A DNA stretch of 64,000 bases, from assembly GCA_027459645.1 (NCBI GenBank), contig DAIDHQ010000040.1, forward strand, positions 124,001 through 188,000, read 5' to 3'. This DNA comes from Vulcanimicrobiota bacterium (lineage in GTDB: Bacteria; Vulcanimicrobiota; Vulcanimicrobiia; Vulcanimicrobiales; Vulcanimicrobiaceae). Below are positions 43,688 to 52,243 of this stretch, one piece after another (position 1 is the stretch's first letter; every line of letters starts with the position of its first letter). A program made the position numbers and the translations under genes. Under the pieces are notes generated by a model. It was not told where the DNA came from. It saw only the letters and a program-made list of their open reading frames with translations, and ran no database searches.

Positions 43688-45994
43688 ATGCTACGTTGGG
43701 TTGCGGCCGCAGGCGTTGCAGGTGCACTCGTCGTGCTGCCGCTCTCGTTCGCAGACCGCATGCTGCTCGCCGTCACCCTCGCGGTGGGAGGCGTGCTTCT
43801 GCTGCGCGAGAGCCCTCTGCTTCGCGCGAGCGCACTCGCCGCCCTCGTCGCATCCGCCGCATACACGCACGTTCGCGCCGAAAACGCGCCCACCGTCACG
43901 CCGACCCGTACCCAGCGCTTCCAGGCAACGGTTCTTTCGGAGCGGAGCGAAAGCGGCGACCTGCACACCTACGTGCTCGCACTCGATCGCGGGCCGCACG
44001 CGCTTGCGGCATTTCCCCGCCCTTTGCCGCTCGGTGCTCGCGTTCTGGTTCGCGGGCGCTTAGCGCCGCTCGACGAAGCTCGCAATCCCGGCGAACCCAG
44101 CGAGCGATCGATGCTCGCCGAGAGCGGCATCGACGCGCGTCTCGAATCGCCGAACCTGCTTGCCGTTACGCCGTCCTCGAACGATATGGCGAGCGCGCTT
44201 GCGCGGCTGCACGCATTCGCGCTCGATGCGTTGCGATCGCGCTTACCGGAGCCGGCTTCGTCGATCGTTGCGGGCGAATTATGGGGTGAACGCGCCGCGC
44301 TGCCGCCGGATTTACGCAAGGAGTTTCAAGAGACGGGCACCGTGCACGTGCTCGTCACCGCAGGGCTGCATGTGGGGTTGATCGCGTGGCTGGTCGTGTT
44401 TGCGGGAATGCGACTCACGTTGCCGCGCGCGTTCACATGCGGTCTTGCGATCCTGGCCGTTTGGGCTTTCGCGGGGTTCAGCGGCTTGCACGTGCCGGCG
44501 CTGCGCGCCGCGTCGATGGCGACGGTGATGCTCTGCGCGCGCGCTTGCGGGCGCGCGACCTTTAGTTGGGACACGCTTGCGCTTGCGTCCCTCGCGATCG
44601 TTGCGTGGTTTCCGCAGAGCGTCGCGACGCCGTCGTTCTGGCTTTCGTTCTGCTGCGTCGGCGCGATTTTCGCGTGCACGCCGTGGCTCGAACGCGCACT
44701 CGAGCCGCTGCAGATGCCGGAGCGTCTGCGCGAGCCGCTGCTCCTTACGCTTGCGACGCAACTCGGCACGTGGCCGATCACGGCAGCGGTGTTCTTGCAG
44801 TTTTCGACGTACGCGCCTGCGGCAAATCTCGCCGTCGTGCCCTTCGTGCCGGTGACGATGACGCTCGGCATCGCGCAGTTGCTGCTGAGGCCGCTCGCGC
44901 CGCTCGCGCAAGGCGCCGCCAACTTAAACGCATGGGCGATCGCCTGGATTATCGGCGTCGTTCACACGTTGGCAACGCTACCGATGGCGATCGTGCGCAT
45001 GACGCCGGCGCCCACATGGTGCCTCGCACTCTACGAAGGCGCGCTGCTGGTCACCGCGCCGCTTGCCGCGCGTGGCGCGCTGACGCTCGCACTCGCGCTG
45101 CTGATCGAGGCGACGTCACTCGTGCTATTGCCGCCGCAGAGGCTTCATCGCGAACTGCGAATTACGGTACTCGACGTTGGCCAAGCGGATTCAATCGTGA
45201 TACAAACGCCCGGCCACCATACCATTCTCGTCGACGCCGGAGGCCGGCTGGAACGCGGCGGCAGCGGGAATGATTCGGTTGCGGAGATGGTCGGCGAACG
45301 CATCGTCGTGCCGTTTCTTTTGCGGGAAGGCATCCATCGCTTAGACGCGCTCGTCGTTTCGCATCCTCATGGCGATCACGTCGGCGGTTGCGCGCCCGCT
45401 TTACGCGCGATCGTGATCGCCGAAATTGCGGATAGCGGTCAGACGTACGGCGGCCACGCATATCACGATTGTTTGAATACGGCGACGTCGGATCGCGTGC
45501 CGATCGTGCATCCGCGCGCCGGTGACATCTGGCGATTGAACGACGGCGTTACGCTTACATTTATCGGACCGTCGCTCCCGTTTATTACCGGCAAGAACGC
45601 GATCAACGACAACTCGATCGCGTTCGTGCTGCAGTACCGTGCGTTTCGCATGCTCTTCACGGGCGATGCAGGCGTCGCGGCAGAACGGCGATTCTTACGC
45701 GAAGGTATCGATCTATCCGCGGCGGTCCTCAAGGTGGGACATCATGGTTCTGCCTACAGTTCGTCGCAGGAGTTCATCGCCGCGGTTCACCCTGGCTACG
45801 CGATCATCTCGGTTGGTCGCCACAATATGTTCGGTCACCCGGCTCCGTCCACAATCGAGCGCCTGAGGAACGACGGTATCCGCATCTTCCGAACCGACCA
45901 AAACGGCGCGGTCATCGTTGAGTCACAAGGGGCGCGCGACCCAGAGACGATCCACAACGAACTTGAAACGGGGCAATACACTGGTCTGCCCTAG
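43688..45994 (+). CDS. comEC: DNA-uptake channel protein ComEC/Rec2
   Basis: A 768-residue protein in the usual three parts: an N-terminal membrane and OB-like DUF4131 region, a central competence domain with about nine helices (VTAGLHVGLIAWLVVFAGM), and a C-terminal metallo-beta-lactamase-like domain with SHPHGDHVGG and GHHGSAYSSS. ComEC forms the inner-membrane channel for transforming DNA and its C-terminal domain is a likely nuclease. It converges with a lipoprotein gene, sharing 4 bases. Confidence 0.93.
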   Translation: MLRWVAAAGVAGALVVLPLSFADRMLLAVTLAVGGVLLLRESPLLRASALAALVASAAYTHVRAENAPTVTPTRTQRFQATVLSERSESGDLHTYVLALDRGPHALAAFPRPLPLGARVLVRGRLAPLDEARNPGEPSERSMLAESGIDARLESPNLLAVTPSSNDMASALARLHAFALDALRSRLPEPASSIVAGELWGERAALPPDLRKEFQETGTVHVLVTAGLHVGLIAWLVVFAGMRLTLPRAFTCGLAILAVWAFAGFSGLHVPALRAASMATVMLCARACGRATFSWDTLALASLAIVAWFPQSVATPSFWLSFCCVGAIFACTPWLERALEPLQMPERLREPLLLTLATQLGTWPITAAVFLQFSTYAPAANLAVVPFVPVTMTLGIAQLLLRPLAPLAQGAANLNAWAIAWIIGVVHTLATLPMAIVRMTPAPTWCLALYEGALLVTAPLAARGALTLALALLIEATSLVLLPPQRLHRELRITVLDVGQADSIVIQTPGHHTILVDAGGRLERGGSGNDSVAEMVGERIVVPFLLREGIHRLDALVVSHPHGDHVGGCAPALRAIVIAEIADSGQTYGGHAYHDCLNTATSDRVPIVHPRAGDIWRLNDGVTLTFIGPSLPFITGKNAINDNSIAFVLQYRAFRMLFTGDAGVAAERRFLREGIDLSAAVLKVGHHGSAYSSSQEFIAAVHPGYAIISVGRHNMFGHPAPSTIERLRNDGIRIFRTDQNGAVIVESQGARDPETIHNELETGQYTGLP

Positions 45995-46533
45995 TGCGGC
46001 GATTCGCCTTCATTACCCGGATCTGCAGCGCGAGTCTTTGGGAGAAACCACGGGCCCGGTGTCGGAGCGTCCTCGCCAGGCACGGCCCGTAGCACGAAAG
46101 GGTTCTCCCCCGGCTGATAAAAGGCGCTCGTTCGTGTGTTGAGTACTTGGTAGCCTGGAGCCGCATCGATACAGGGACCGTGGTCTGCGTTAAATACCAC
46201 GAAACCGTCAGGGAGTTCTCTGCTCGGCAGAAACGCGAAGCGAAGATTTCCGAGCACGTAATATTTGCTGATACGCTGTATCATCGACTTCTGTAACGCC
46301 GTTAATACGGGAACACCAGGCTTACCGACGTCACGCGTTGAGTAGCTCGGTGGTCCAACTTTCTCAGGCATCTCATAGCTTACGCACCCCACGCCGAAGG
46401 TACCAACCTTGGCCGCTCTTGGTACTGGCTGCCCCGGCTTTTCCTTTGCAGAACACCCAACACACGAGAGAAGAGCTATAGCTACAGCACTAGTTAATTT
46501 CCGAAAGGAGCGCCTAAGGTAGATTCGCGTCAT
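45991..46533 (-). CDS. Putative lipoprotein, unknown function
   Basis: A 180-residue protein; the signal ends in a lipobox (LLSCVGC, with Cys at about residue 27). A longer in-frame start at 46695 runs through the comEC-like fragment and is not favoured. The mature part has a few extra Cys and no recognised domain. Base use is lower in GC than in neighbouring genes, suggesting recent arrival. Confidence 0.6.
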   Translation of the reverse strand: MTRIYLRRSFRKLTSAVAIALLSCVGCSAKEKPGQPVPRAAKVGTFGVGCVSYEMPEKVGPPSYSTRDVGKPGVPVLTALQKSMIQRISKYYVLGNLRFAFLPSRELPDGFVVFNADHGPCIDAAPGYQVLNTRTSAFYQPGENPFVLRAVPGEDAPTPGPWFLPKTRAADPGNEGESPH

Positions 46534-46604
46534 TGTACATAACGGGGATCTCTCCGGGATTTCGAACGTTCGGCCGTACACAGCTTGTGCTAAATTCCGT
46601 AACC

Positions 46605-46710
46605 CGATCGTCAACGAAGCTCGAAGCCATTTATTGCCACCGTGCACCGGCGCCACGCGATCATCTCCGTTCATCGGCACAATCTCTCCGGCCATGCCGC
46701 GCGGTCATAA
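46605..46710 (+). pseudogene. Decayed fragment similar to the comEC 3' end
   Basis: Between the lipoprotein and tetR genes the plus strand encodes AIISVHRHNLSGHAARS followed by TAA (46650-46710), matching AIISVGRHNMFGHPAPS of comEC (45799-45855) at about 72% of bases by my own count over 57 positions. Upstream, in another frame, SSTKLEAIYCHRAP matches comEC SSSQEFIAAVHPGY, so at least one frameshift exists. It is probably the scar of a partial duplication or of a second comEC-like gene. The call depends on a short alignment made by eye. Confidence 0.55.
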
Positions 46711-46740
46711 TGGCAAGCGACGGTTGGTCGGACGTTTTCC

Positions 46741-47382
46741 TCACGGCGTTGATTTCAGGTAACTGAGGAACAAGCGTTGTAGTTCTATGCAAAGCTCGTC
46801 ATCGGACATCGGAAGCATCGCGTGCCATAACGAGTAGTCCTCTAACGCGCGCGTTTCAACGATATTCGCAATTGCAAGCGACGCAAACGTTACCGCACGA
46901 CGCGGATCGGGATCGGCAATTTCATCTCGGCATTGTTCGACGATCGCATCAACGATAATGCCTGTGTTAGCCGCGACGAGCGACATTGCATGGGCCTTAA
47001 ATGCGTCGTCGTTGTCATTTTCAGCGAACCGGATAATCGCTCGCATAAGGCCGGGGCGAAGGCGATATTGAGCGATGATCGAGCGGGCGAAGGCGCCCGC
47101 GATCCAGTCCAGCGTTCGGCCAGTTAAGAGCGCCGGAACTGCAGCGACATTGGTGGCGTTGGAGCGCTCTAGTACGTCGATTATGGCCGCCCGAAGAAGC
47201 GACTCTTTGTCCCGGAATCGCCGATAGATGCTCGCCGGCGCGACTTTCGCGGCCTCGGCTATTCGCGGGATCGTTGTTCCCGGGAGACCGTGCCGCTCCA
47301 GGGTCTCGATAGTCGCCTCAAGCAGACGAGCCAGGGTCTCTCGACTGCGCTGTTGCTTTGGGGGATGCACCTGGTCGCTCAC
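46741..47382 (-). CDS. TetR-family transcriptional regulator of the divergent MFS gene
   Basis: A 213-residue protein: helix-turn-helix in LPGTTIPRIAEAAKVAPASIYRRFRDKESLL, then an all-helical ligand-binding domain. Start GTG 47382 has no ribosome-binding site; a -10 TATACT at 47395-47390 puts the transcript start at or one base before it. It faces the MFS gene across a 57-base region containing a perfect 14+14 palindrome, so it almost certainly represses both promoters until its drug-like ligand binds. Confidence 0.88.
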   Translation of the reverse strand: MSDQVHPPKQQRSRETLARLLEATIETLERHGLPGTTIPRIAEAAKVAPASIYRRFRDKESLLRAAIIDVLERSNATNVAAVPALLTGRTLDWIAGAFARSIIAQYRLRPGLMRAIIRFAENDNDDAFKAHAMSLVAANTGIIVDAIVEQCRDEIADPDPRRAVTFASLAIANIVETRALEDYSLWHAMLPMSDDELCIELQRLFLSYLKSTP

Positions 47383-47389
47383 GCAGACC

Positions 47390-47442
47390 AGTATAGCCGA
47401 GGGGTTGACATAATGCGAATGTGAATATACATTCGCATTATG
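47390..47442. promoter_or_regulatory. Divergent promoter region with perfect TetR-type operator
   Basis: The operator is CATAATGCGAATGT (47409-47422), GAATAT spacer, ACATTCGCATTATG (47429-47442). On the plus strand TTGACA (47405-47410) and TACATT (47428-47433) are 17 bases apart and lie over it; the transcript would begin about at 47440, the A of the MFS ATG. On the minus strand TATACT (47395-47390) serves tetR. Repressor bound here would block both promoters and the first codon. Confidence 0.85.
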
Positions 47443-48657
47443 GACTTGTTATGTATCGCCGGCTTCCGCAACTTCGTTCTCGGCGCCCTACTCTCGCAAT
47501 TGGGCGACGTTTGCTTCACGATAGCGCTTCCTTGGCTGGTGCTTCAGATGACGGGCTCCGGCCTCGCGCTCGGGTCGATTCTGCTCACCCTCGCGATCCC
47601 AAGAGCCGCACTGATGCTTGTAGGAGGCGCCATCTCCGACCGCATGCCGGCGCGAACCATCTTGATCGCCGCGAATCTCGCGCTCACCCTGTGCGTCGCG
47701 GCCGTCGCGATGCTCGCCGCGGCCCACGCTCTAGCGCTCTGGATGCTGTATGTCGTTGCCGTCGTTTTCGGTGTGGCCGACGCATTCAGCAATCCAGCGA
47801 TAAAGGTCTTGGTACCGGGTCTCGTCCCGGCGGACGACATCGTTAGAGCCAATTCGCTGCTGCAATCCGCAACGCAATTGTGCTTATTGACAGGCGCCGC
47901 GCTCGCGGGGCTTTTGATCCAGCGTTTCGGTCTGGTTTCAGCGTTTGCCGTCGACGCTTTCAGCTTCGTGTTCCTCATTTTCGCGCTGCTTACCATAGCG
48001 GCTCCCGAAGACGCTCTGGTACAGACAAATAGCATTCTTGCTGCTGTCCGCGACGGTATCGCCTACGTGGCGCGAGACCCGTTGCTACGCATGTTGCTTC
48101 TGGTTGTCGCAAGCGTCAATTTCTGCCTAACGGGTGCGTCGCAAGTCGGCATCGTGACGCTTGTGCACGCCCGCTTTGGATCTGCCGGATACTTCGGCGC
48201 GCTCGTAACGGCTTCGGCGATCGGATCGCTCTTAGGCATCGTGCTAGCCGGCGTATGGAAGCGACGGCGCGCATTGCTGCTCGATGTTTTAGGCGGCGCG
48301 GCGCTACTCGGGCTATGCCTTGCTTCGCTCGCGCTTCCTCTGCCGATCGCATACATCTTTATCGCGTTGGCACTCGGCGGCGCCATCGCCGGTTACCTTA
48401 ATGTATATATTCTTTCTTCGCTGCAAACCGGCGTGCCGCGGGAGATGCTCGGGCGCGTCATGAGTCTCGTTACGCTCTCTTCGATCGGCATTGCACCCGC
48501 GTCGCTCGCTCTGAGCGGTCTGATCGCGCAGCCGCATATAGAGCTGCTCTTTTTGATCGCCGGAGGCGCGCTCGTAGTGGTCTCCATCGTCGGCGTACCT
48601 CTCACCTGGGGCCTGAGCAAGACCATCGTCGCATCCGTAGAGCAGCCCAGCATGTGA
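47440..48657 (+). CDS. Major facilitator superfamily efflux transporter
   Basis: A 405-residue protein with about twelve transmembrane helices; N-terminal half GALLSQLGDVCFTIALPWLVLQMTG and GGAISDRMPARTI (the loop 2-3 motif of MFS_3-type exporters, as in macrolide/tetracenomycin-type pumps). Substrate unknown; control by a dedicated TetR suggests a toxic compound. ATG 47440 lies in the operator right arm with no ribosome-binding site, consistent with a leaderless mRNA. Confidence 0.88.
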   Translation: MDLLCIAGFRNFVLGALLSQLGDVCFTIALPWLVLQMTGSGLALGSILLTLAIPRAALMLVGGAISDRMPARTILIAANLALTLCVAAVAMLAAAHALALWMLYVVAVVFGVADAFSNPAIKVLVPGLVPADDIVRANSLLQSATQLCLLTGAALAGLLIQRFGLVSAFAVDAFSFVFLIFALLTIAAPEDALVQTNSILAAVRDGIAYVARDPLLRMLLLVVASVNFCLTGASQVGIVTLVHARFGSAGYFGALVTASAIGSLLGIVLAGVWKRRRALLLDVLGGAALLGLCLASLALPLPIAYIFIALALGGAIAGYLNVYILSSLQTGVPREMLGRVMSLVTLSSIGIAPASLALSGLIAQPHIELLFLIAGGALVVVSIVGVPLTWGLSKTIVASVEQPSM

Positions 48658-48679
48658 GTACACGGTGGGCGCGCGCTGA

Positions 48680-49207
48680 CTACGGTGTATCTGCTGTTAA
48701 TGAAGCTCGGTTTTGTACCGACCGCTGATACCACGCAACGTCGACCCAACGGTCGAATTTGCGGCCGATCTCGGGAAAGATGCCGATTGGTTGAAACCCG
48801 CAGCGCTCATGCAGCGCGATGCTCGCGTTATTCGGAAGTGCGATCCCTGCGAAGGCGCGATGAAGCCCTTGGGTTCGGAGACGCTCGAACAATTCCGCGT
48901 ACAACATGCGTCCGATGCCGCGCCCGCGGGCGCGTTCTGCCAGATAAACGCTCACCTCGACGGAGTGCCGGTAACCCTCGCGCTCGCGATGTCGATGCCC
49001 GTATGCGTAACCGGCGACCACGCCATCGAGCTCTGCAACAAGCCAAGGATATGAACGGAGCACCGCTCCGATTCTGCGCCGCATCTCTCGCGCATCAGGC
49101 GGTTCGTATTCGAACGAAATGACGGTCGATTCGACAATTGGACGATAGATCTCTGCGATCGCATGTGCGTCGTTCAGCGTGACGCATCGGATGTTCGGCG
49201 TATCCAT
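48680..49207 (-). CDS. GNAT N-acetyltransferase, phosphinothricin acetyltransferase-like
   Basis: A 175-residue enzyme with the PAT/MnaT pattern: ILESTVISFEYEPP-like start (VESTVISFEYEPPDAREM), YGHRHREREGYRHSVEVSVYLAERARGRGIGRMLY (acetyl-CoA loop) and HERCGFQPIGIFPEIGRKFDRWVDVAWYQ. Members N-acetylate phosphinothricin, methionine sulfoximine or related amino acids. It converges with the MFS gene, 22 bases away, and may be part of the same resistance-type strip. Confidence 0.88.
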   Translation of the reverse strand: MDTPNIRCVTLNDAHAIAEIYRPIVESTVISFEYEPPDAREMRRRIGAVLRSYPWLVAELDGVVAGYAYGHRHREREGYRHSVEVSVYLAERARGRGIGRMLYAELFERLRTQGLHRAFAGIALPNNASIALHERCGFQPIGIFPEIGRKFDRWVDVAWYQRSVQNRASLTADTP

Positions 49208-49336
49208 GCTTTGATTCTGCCACGCTCACCATCGAGTGCGCACGGGCCCAATGTCCATTGGTTCTTGAACGAGTGCACAATGCCGATTCCATACCATAGA
49301 CCGTTTTGCTCTCACAGATGAAACACTAATGAAAGC

Positions 49337-50422
49337 TTATCGGAGAAGCAACCGTTCATAGACAGCTACCCCGTGGTCTATGACGTGCGCCCCGTCGAGA
49401 TCAACCGTCAGTTCGAGTTCCGATTTCCAACGGTAGTACCACCCATTACCGGGCTCCACGGGAAACGACTCAATGATGCTCGGCTTGCGCAATGCAAGAT
49501 GCACGCGCCCCTGCGACCCGGACCAATTGAAATCCAGATCCTGCGGATACGTCTGTCCGCCTGGTCCCATCGTTACATCGCCCTCCCGCAGCGTTAGCGG
49601 GATGCCTTGACCGTAGTCCCCGAGCACGATCGAAGTATCGCGAGCCACTAAAAAAGCGGAAATTGGGGCACTCCCAAGCGCCGCCGGGCGCCCGAACACC
49701 TCCGCGAAAACGAGTCGATACTTCTTCGTGTACGCTCGGCCCCAGTACCAATGATCGACGATCTTCGTCATGTCGATATTCATCCAGTTGTGATCGTGAT
49801 AGCCGGTTCCGCGTACGTGATGCACCGTGCCGTCATAGGTGAGCGTGCCTTCGACGCTACCGTATGGAATGAAGGGGAGCCAGGCAAAAACGATCCCGGG
49901 TTTCAATTCGCCATCGCGCGGCCCGGGACGCCAAGCCGGTACTTCGCCGCGAAACACGAGATTTGCCGAGGCGTCTTTTCCGGTGAGGTTGATCTCATAG
50001 CGTCCGAACCCGTCAACCAAAGTGCCCGAAGCGCGATTCGGACCGATACGCACGTCGCAGTGATCGCGTGCAGCGGAAAACTCGTCGGCACGAAAGTCGA
50101 TGACTTCTCGCACCCGACGCAAATCCGGCCTGCCGATATTGATGCTTACTCGCGGCTTGAGGGGACCGGCTAGCTGCGTTGGCGGCCGCGTAAAGAAGTT
50201 GAAGCCGGCGGTCGAGCCATCGTCCAGGACCGTATCGAAATACCAAAACTCCAACGTGCCAGGGTCACCGCCGGTTCGCAATCCGTCTTCCCATGGCTCG
50301 ACAGGAGGCGATGATCGGTCATTCATAGCTAATGCTCTTCGTGGGATTCCGAAACCCGATATGGCGCCTGACGGACCGGCGATTAGACCCATCATGCGAA
50401 CGAAATCGCGGCGGGTGAACAC
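49337..50422 (-). CDS. Tat-exported CrtC/AttH-like lipocalin-fold protein
   Basis: A 361-residue protein with a twin-arginine signal (RRDFVRMMG, followed by a hydrophobic stretch). The rest matches the CrtC (hydroxyneurosporene synthase, carotenoid 1,2-hydratase)/AttH family of double lipocalin domains: EFWYFDTVLDDGS, GYHDHNWMNIDMTK, HWYWGRAY. The family hydrates or transforms hydrophobic isoprenoids, but no carotenoid genes are nearby, so only the fold is sure. Start GTG 50422. The 129 bases downstream to the GNAT gene contain nothing I recognise. Confidence 0.78.
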   Translation of the reverse strand: MFTRRDFVRMMGLIAGPSGAISGFGIPRRALAMNDRSSPPVEPWEDGLRTGGDPGTLEFWYFDTVLDDGSTAGFNFFTRPPTQLAGPLKPRVSINIGRPDLRRVREVIDFRADEFSAARDHCDVRIGPNRASGTLVDGFGRYEINLTGKDASANLVFRGEVPAWRPGPRDGELKPGIVFAWLPFIPYGSVEGTLTYDGTVHHVRGTGYHDHNWMNIDMTKIVDHWYWGRAYTKKYRLVFAEVFGRPAALGSAPISAFLVARDTSIVLGDYGQGIPLTLREGDVTMGPGGQTYPQDLDFNWSGSQGRVHLALRKPSIIESFPVEPGNGWYYRWKSELELTVDLDGAHVIDHGVAVYERLLLR

Positions 50423-50589
50423 GGCCCCCCGAATTCGCTATGCCGTTGTGGCATCCATCCCTTCGTTCTTCAGATGCGTCGCACGCGGGCTACTCTGTAA
50501 AAGGCGCGCGCGCACTTGATGCAGACGCTTTCGATCACACCCTGGATGCGTAAGGTAGGCATTTTCACGCGATCGCGATCGAGATCGCC

Positions 50590-50623
50590 TTGACATGCTT
50601 TCGCAATAGTTGTAGTCTACAAC
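50590..50623 (+). promoter_or_regulatory. marR promoter and self-operator
   Basis: TTGACA (50590-50595), 17-base spacer, TAGTCT (50613-50618). The -10 element is enclosed in the perfect palindrome GTTGTAG-T-CTACAAC (50609-50623), the size and symmetry of MarR sites. The transcript would begin about 50625, one base before the TTG start of marR. The remaining upstream sequence back to 50423 shows nothing further. Confidence 0.75.
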
Positions 50624-50625
50624 CG

Positions 50626-51081
50626 TTGCGTACCTCAACTAAACTTCGCGACCTTCCGTCGGCGCTTTCCTTCCAAGAAGAAATCGTATCCTTGGTCCGC
50701 GCGCTTGGGCTTCACCGCCCCGATCGGACGCCATGCGGCCAGCCGATTTCCGTCGCCGAGGCTCAAACGCTGTTGGAACTTTCGCGCGAACCGGGCATTT
50801 CGCAGAACCGCCTGGCGACAAAACTCAAACTGGAAAAGAGTACCGTCAGCCGCATTTCGGCGCTGCTGGAAAAGCGCGGCTGGCTCGAGCGAACGCGCGA
50901 CAAAACCGATTCACGCATTTTGCGGCTGCGCCTAACCGCACTCGGATCTACGGTCGCACGAAATCTCGCAAAATCACGAGCCGCTAAATTTTCGAAAGTA
51001 TTTGAAGCGATACCTTCCGATCGCCGGTCCGCCGTTCTGGAATCCCTTTCAATCCTGTCCGAGGTCCTAAATGAAAGCTAA
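50626..51081 (+). CDS. MarR-family transcriptional regulator
   Basis: A 151-residue winged-helix protein (SVAEAQTLLELSREPGISQNRLATKLKLEKSTVSRISALLEKRGWLER, and RDKTDSRILRLRLTALG for the wing). Start TTG 50626 is chosen because it falls at the predicted transcript start; a start at 50590 would lie in the -35 box. It probably represses itself and the two following genes through the palindrome over its promoter. It overlaps the next gene by 11 bases. Confidence 0.85.
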   Translation: MRTSTKLRDLPSALSFQEEIVSLVRALGLHRPDRTPCGQPISVAEAQTLLELSREPGISQNRLATKLKLEKSTVSRISALLEKRGWLERTRDKTDSRILRLRLTALGSTVARNLAKSRAAKFSKVFEAIPSDRRSAVLESLSILSEVLNES

Positions 51082-51538
51082 ACTCATTATGATTGGTGCC
51101 TTGCTCGTCGCAACGTGCGCGCCTGCGCTGGCCGACACGACGAGCGCGCATCACGATATGGTCATGTCGCACGGTGCGCAGGTGATGCCGTTTGATATGA
51201 AAGTCGCAATGCACATGTTCACGCCAAACAGCGCCGGTGGCACGCTCGAAATAATGGTGCAGAATATGGATCCAAAACAAATTGCTTTGGTACGTCAGCA
51301 TCTTCGGTTTGAAGCTGCGAAATTTGTGCTGGGCGACTATTCCGATCCCGCATACATTCATGGAAAAACCATGCCCGGGCTTTCAGGCATGGAAGCGGAT
51401 CTCGTTGCCGTCCGCTATGCGGATACGGCGATGGGCGGAAAGATTACGTTCGTGGCAACGGATCCCGCCGCGATCGAAGCAATTCATGAGTGGCTTGCCG
51501 CACAAAGCGCCGATCACGCTGCCCCAATGCACACCTAG
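51071..51538 (+). CDS. Small exported protein, unknown function
   Basis: A 155-residue protein with signal peptide MKAKLIMIGALLVATCAPALA. The mature part begins His/Met-rich (HHDMVMSHGAQVMPFDMKVAMHMF) and contains QIALVRQHLRFEAAKFVLGDYSDPAYIHGKTMPGL, a conserved pattern I associate with a family often mislabelled aspartate carbamoyltransferase; there is no such fold here. The His/Met run might bind metal. It is translationally coupled to marR and precedes a methyltransferase gene by 15 bases. Confidence 0.7.
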   Translation: MKAKLIMIGALLVATCAPALADTTSAHHDMVMSHGAQVMPFDMKVAMHMFTPNSAGGTLEIMVQNMDPKQIALVRQHLRFEAAKFVLGDYSDPAYIHGKTMPGLSGMEADLVAVRYADTAMGGKITFVATDPAAIEAIHEWLAAQSADHAAPMHT

Positions 51539-51553
51539 CCGAAACAAGCGCGC

Positions 51554-52144
51554 ATGATTGGGTGGATCTACGACGGCTTGACCCGGGAGATGGAACGAAA
51601 GCTCCTGGCACCAATTCGGGCGGAACTCCTCCGGCCTCTCAGCGGAACCGTCGTCGAACTGGGAGCGGGCACCGGGCTCAACTTTCCGTTTTATCCGGAA
51701 AGCGCGCGCGTTCGCGCGTTGGAACCGAATCGATCGATGCGCGGGAACGCGGTAGCGAGAGCGGAGCATCTGTCCACGCAGATCGAGATCGTGCCGAATG
51801 GCGATGAAGCGCTCGATGCGATCCCGGAAGGCACTATCGATGCCGTCGTTGCAACGCTTGTTTTCTGCAGCGTAGACGATCCGGCGCGGACGTTGCAACG
51901 AGTGTTGCGCGTTCTTAAGCCGGGTGGCCGATTCGTCACCATGGAGCACGTCCGCGATATAGGCGCTTGCCGGCGATTTCAATCGTTTATCACGCCCTTA
52001 TGGTGCCGAGTTTGCGCGAATTGCCACCTGGATCGCGACATGGAGGCTACGATCCGCAGCGCCGGTTTCTCAAGCGTCGATCTGCAAGAGCGGAAAATGC
52101 CGCCGCCCGCTTGTCGCCTGCTCTTTGGGTCGGCAATACTCTAA
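51554..52144 (+). CDS. Class I SAM-dependent methyltransferase
   Basis: A 196-residue enzyme: motif I VVELGAGTGLNFPFYP, then LEPNRSM (acidic residue contacting SAM ribose), DAVVATLVFCSV and RVLKPGGRFVTMEHV. It resembles the UbiE/small-phospholipid methyltransferase-like group; substrate unknown. Third gene of the marR unit. The 99 bases between its stop and the following tetR stop (convergent) hold no feature I can name. Confidence 0.85.
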   Translation: MIGWIYDGLTREMERKLLAPIRAELLRPLSGTVVELGAGTGLNFPFYPESARVRALEPNRSMRGNAVARAEHLSTQIEIVPNGDEALDAIPEGTIDAVVATLVFCSVDDPARTLQRVLRVLKPGGRFVTMEHVRDIGACRRFQSFITPLWCRVCANCHLDRDMEATIRSAGFSSVDLQERKMPPPACRLLFGSAIL

Positions 52145-52243
52145 AGGTCGCTCGAATAGCCATCGGCCCAACTTGTTCATCCAGGCTTCCCAGGAAGGTC
52201 TTGCGATTCAAACCGTCTCCGCTCGGCGTCTGATGCTTGGTGC

